A DNA stretch of 54,310 bases. Origin: Vibrio mytili (GTDB lineage Bacteria; Pseudomonadota; Gammaproteobacteria; Enterobacterales; Vibrionaceae). Positions within the stretch are counted from its first letter, which is position 1; each line of letters begins with the position of its first letter. The notes under the pieces were generated by a model, which was given only the letters and a program-made list of their open reading frames with translations, did not search any database and was not told the origin of the DNA. The stretch is taken from positions 1 to 54,310 of the forward strand of contig NZ_JXOK01000005.1 of assembly GCF_000830505.1 (NCBI RefSeq), in the 5' to 3' direction. A program made the position numbers and the translations under genes. Shown piece by piece: positions 52,453 to 54,310 of the stretch.

Positions 52453-54303
52453 TTAATTATGCATACTGAGCCATTCAAGCAACTTGTCATCGTTTCCGAT
52501 AGACCCCAGGTTTGCATTAGGCTGACGCATTTGGTTTTCAATGTCTTTTCTTTTTTGTTCTTTTTTATTTCCGCTTAATAAGCTGGATGGGTCTAGATCA
52601 CCAATTATCTCATTGTATTTATGTTGATAGCGATTAAATGCCTCTTCTGGAGATGATATACTATGAGCATCGTTCATCATGTAGATCATCGCATTTAATG
52701 TACCTCGAAGATAGTGTTCAAGATTTACAACTAACATTTCTAGTCTGTCTTGCACTGAGGCATTGTGAACAATCGCATTTCTGACTCGATAGAGCCTGTG
52801 AATTTGCAACTCTACGGTCTCAAGGTGACTTTGAATCTTCATCCCTACCTTATATGGGCAATTGCAGATAGAAATAAATTGTTTAAATCTAAAAAGTGCG
52901 TAAGGATATTCATCTAATCGATGATATATTTCGTTTCGGTGCTCTTCGATTTTAAGCGATTTGAATATTTCACCTAAATTAGCTGTTTTATAGTCAATTT
53001 CAACGTCATTGCTATTAATTGAGTCCCAATTTAAATGTCGAGCTACTCCCCGAAGTGCAAATAGCTGTTTTACGGTATAATCTAATCCAATACACGGCAA
53101 TACAGACTTCATTACGTGTTGGTCATGGCTTAGTGATTCATCATAGACACCAAGAGTAAGAGCTTCTAACGCCGACCAAAAGGCAGTGTATTTACTTTCT
53201 ATAACATGGTTAGCATTACCATTTTGATAAAATTTAAATGCGGCACTTATTTTACTAACTGTGCTTTCTTCGTTAATATCATGTAGCCGAGATATTGTTT
53301 TGATATATAAATTGAACTCATCCATACCTAAACGATCGGACGAACTATTTAAACCTTGCGAAAAATCATATAGTTCTTTTACAATCTGGACATCTTGGTC
53401 GTTTAATGTGGTAGCAGTATATTTTTTCTCAATAGAAACTTCTTCCCTGTTCATCATGTATGAAATAACAGCTAATGCATTATTTAGATATAGGGTAGCC
53501 TTGGCATGAGCAGCACTAAAAGAAATAGCCTCTACTGTAATATTAACAGCCACATTATTCTTTTTAGGATGATCAATTAGTACAAACTCACATTTTTGAA
53601 AGCGTACTGATTCGTCTGTATTCTCTATTAGAGAAAATAGTTTTTTGCTGACAAGCTTCATGGAAATCGTAATTTTCTTATTTCCTTGGCTTAATTTTTC
53701 AGTTAGCTTCTTATAGCTATTTTCAAATGAAATATTGGTGGAGAGGCCGTTAACTTCCTTTTGACGTTTCATTAGGTAGTTCTTGTATAACATATAACAC
53801 TCAGATAGAGGCATGCCCATAGTTAATAAAGTACCTATTAACATATTTGTACAATAGTAAATTTCAGAGCATACATCTTCATTAAAATCATCTTGATTTA
53901 TCAGTATGTTTGCCAGATTTTCGATTACAATGGACACATAATGTTTTTCCAAAAGAATTTTCAATTGGTTTAGAAAACTGAGTACGAGTGTTTTATTTTT
54001 CTCAAGTATTGAGAAATTTATGTTTCCTTTATCATTTTTAGGAAATAGGCCTATAATCTGGGTGGGTACATTCTCAAATTTATTGCTTTTAAGAGTGCTG
54101 TCTTTCTTTAATAGTTCGTATAATTCAATCGTGGCATGGATTCTTTTCTTATCTGCACTAAATTTATCCCCTAATGCATATATATCGATTAGTTCAGTTA
54201 CAGAGCTCAATGGGTTATTATATGTAACTCTATCACTATCAATATTGTTACGACTTGTTAAACTAGACCAACACTCAATAAAGAAAAGCTGTTGCTGATT
54301 CAA
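52453..54303 (-). CDS. Large HEPN-motif protein (5' end probably beyond the window)
   Basis: 616 residues are visible. The first codon in the open frame is TTG at 54303, and the frame stays open to the window edge (GCA AAT TTG), so the true start may lie outside. The C-terminal ~120 residues contain LYRVRNAIVHNASVQDRLEM, an R-x4-6-H HEPN motif in the style of Apea-like HEPN domains. The long N-terminal part is helical, without a motif I recognise. HEPN proteins are often RNases in toxin or phage-defence systems. AT-rich compared with the tra genes and located in the post-traN cargo site. Defence role inferred. Confidence 0.6.
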   Translation of the reverse strand: MNQQQLFFIECWSSLTSRNNIDSDRVTYNNPLSSVTELIDIYALGDKFSADKKRIHATIELYELLKKDSTLKSNKFENVPTQIIGLFPKNDKGNINFSILEKNKTLVLSFLNQLKILLEKHYVSIVIENLANILINQDDFNEDVCSEIYYCTNMLIGTLLTMGMPLSECYMLYKNYLMKRQKEVNGLSTNISFENSYKKLTEKLSQGNKKITISMKLVSKKLFSLIENTDESVRFQKCEFVLIDHPKKNNVAVNITVEAISFSAAHAKATLYLNNALAVISYMMNREEVSIEKKYTATTLNDQDVQIVKELYDFSQGLNSSSDRLGMDEFNLYIKTISRLHDINEESTVSKISAAFKFYQNGNANHVIESKYTAFWSALEALTLGVYDESLSHDQHVMKSVLPCIGLDYTVKQLFALRGVARHLNWDSINSNDVEIDYKTANLGEIFKSLKIEEHRNEIYHRLDEYPYALFRFKQFISICNCPYKVGMKIQSHLETVELQIHRLYRVRNAIVHNASVQDRLEMLVVNLEHYLRGTLNAMIYMMNDAHSISSPEEAFNRYQHKYNEIIGDLDPSSLLSGNKKEQKRKDIENQMRQPNANLGSIGNDDKLLEWLSMHN

Positions 54304-54310
54304 ATTTGCT

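Overview
The window is most of a conjugative element of the SXT/R391 ICE family, from a gammaproteobacterium. Vibrionaceae or Shewanella-like hosts are the best guess, by inference from element type and composition. It runs from a tyrosine integrase and AlpA-type excisionase at the left, through the partition/mobilisation block (srpR, srpM, oriT-like repeats, mobI), the SOS-regulated rumAB polymerase operon and a DEDDh exonuclease, to the F-like/MobH transfer genes traI, traD, traL-E-K-B-V-A, a dsbC-like gene, traC, a trbI-like gene, trhF, traW, traU and traN. The traF/H/G and setR regions would lie beyond the right edge.

Variable cargo sits in the usual insertion points between core genes. 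Before traI: an IS200/IS605-type tnpB element that splits a small core gene, then a complete type 1 BREX phage-defence locus (brxR, brxA, brxB, brxC, pglX, pglZ, brxL), followed by a two-gene module of unknown function (an unrecognised protein with a C-terminal membrane segment and an Abi_C-like protein). Between the traD-associated genes and traL: a Fic AMP-transferase with its own HTH, and a HigA-type antitoxin next to a truncated HigB. Between traA and the dsbC-like gene: a GNAT-toxin/DUF1778-antitoxin pair. After traN: two nested group II introns and a large HEPN-motif protein running off the right edge.

Most striking: (1) the region 47966-52275 reads as a bacterial twintron, in which one group II intron is inserted inside domain I of a close relative; removing the inner one (2153 bp) leaves an outer one of almost the same length (2157 bp). 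(2) tnpB is preceded by a near-consensus LexA box, so this RNA-guided nuclease gene may be under SOS control, like rumAB. (3) An uncharacterised two-gene module sits beside BREX. (4) An apparently unnamed HEPN-motif protein sits in the post-traN cargo site.

A caution for the whole window: int, pglZ, brxL, traD, fic, traL, traB, traA and the trbI-like gene each carry one apparent single-base deletion, mostly in short homopolymers, and every product reads through normally once one base is restored. An element with int, traD, traL, traB and traA all broken would be immobile, so uncorrected sequencing error is more likely than decay. I therefore annotate these as genes with a frameshift, not as dead genes.
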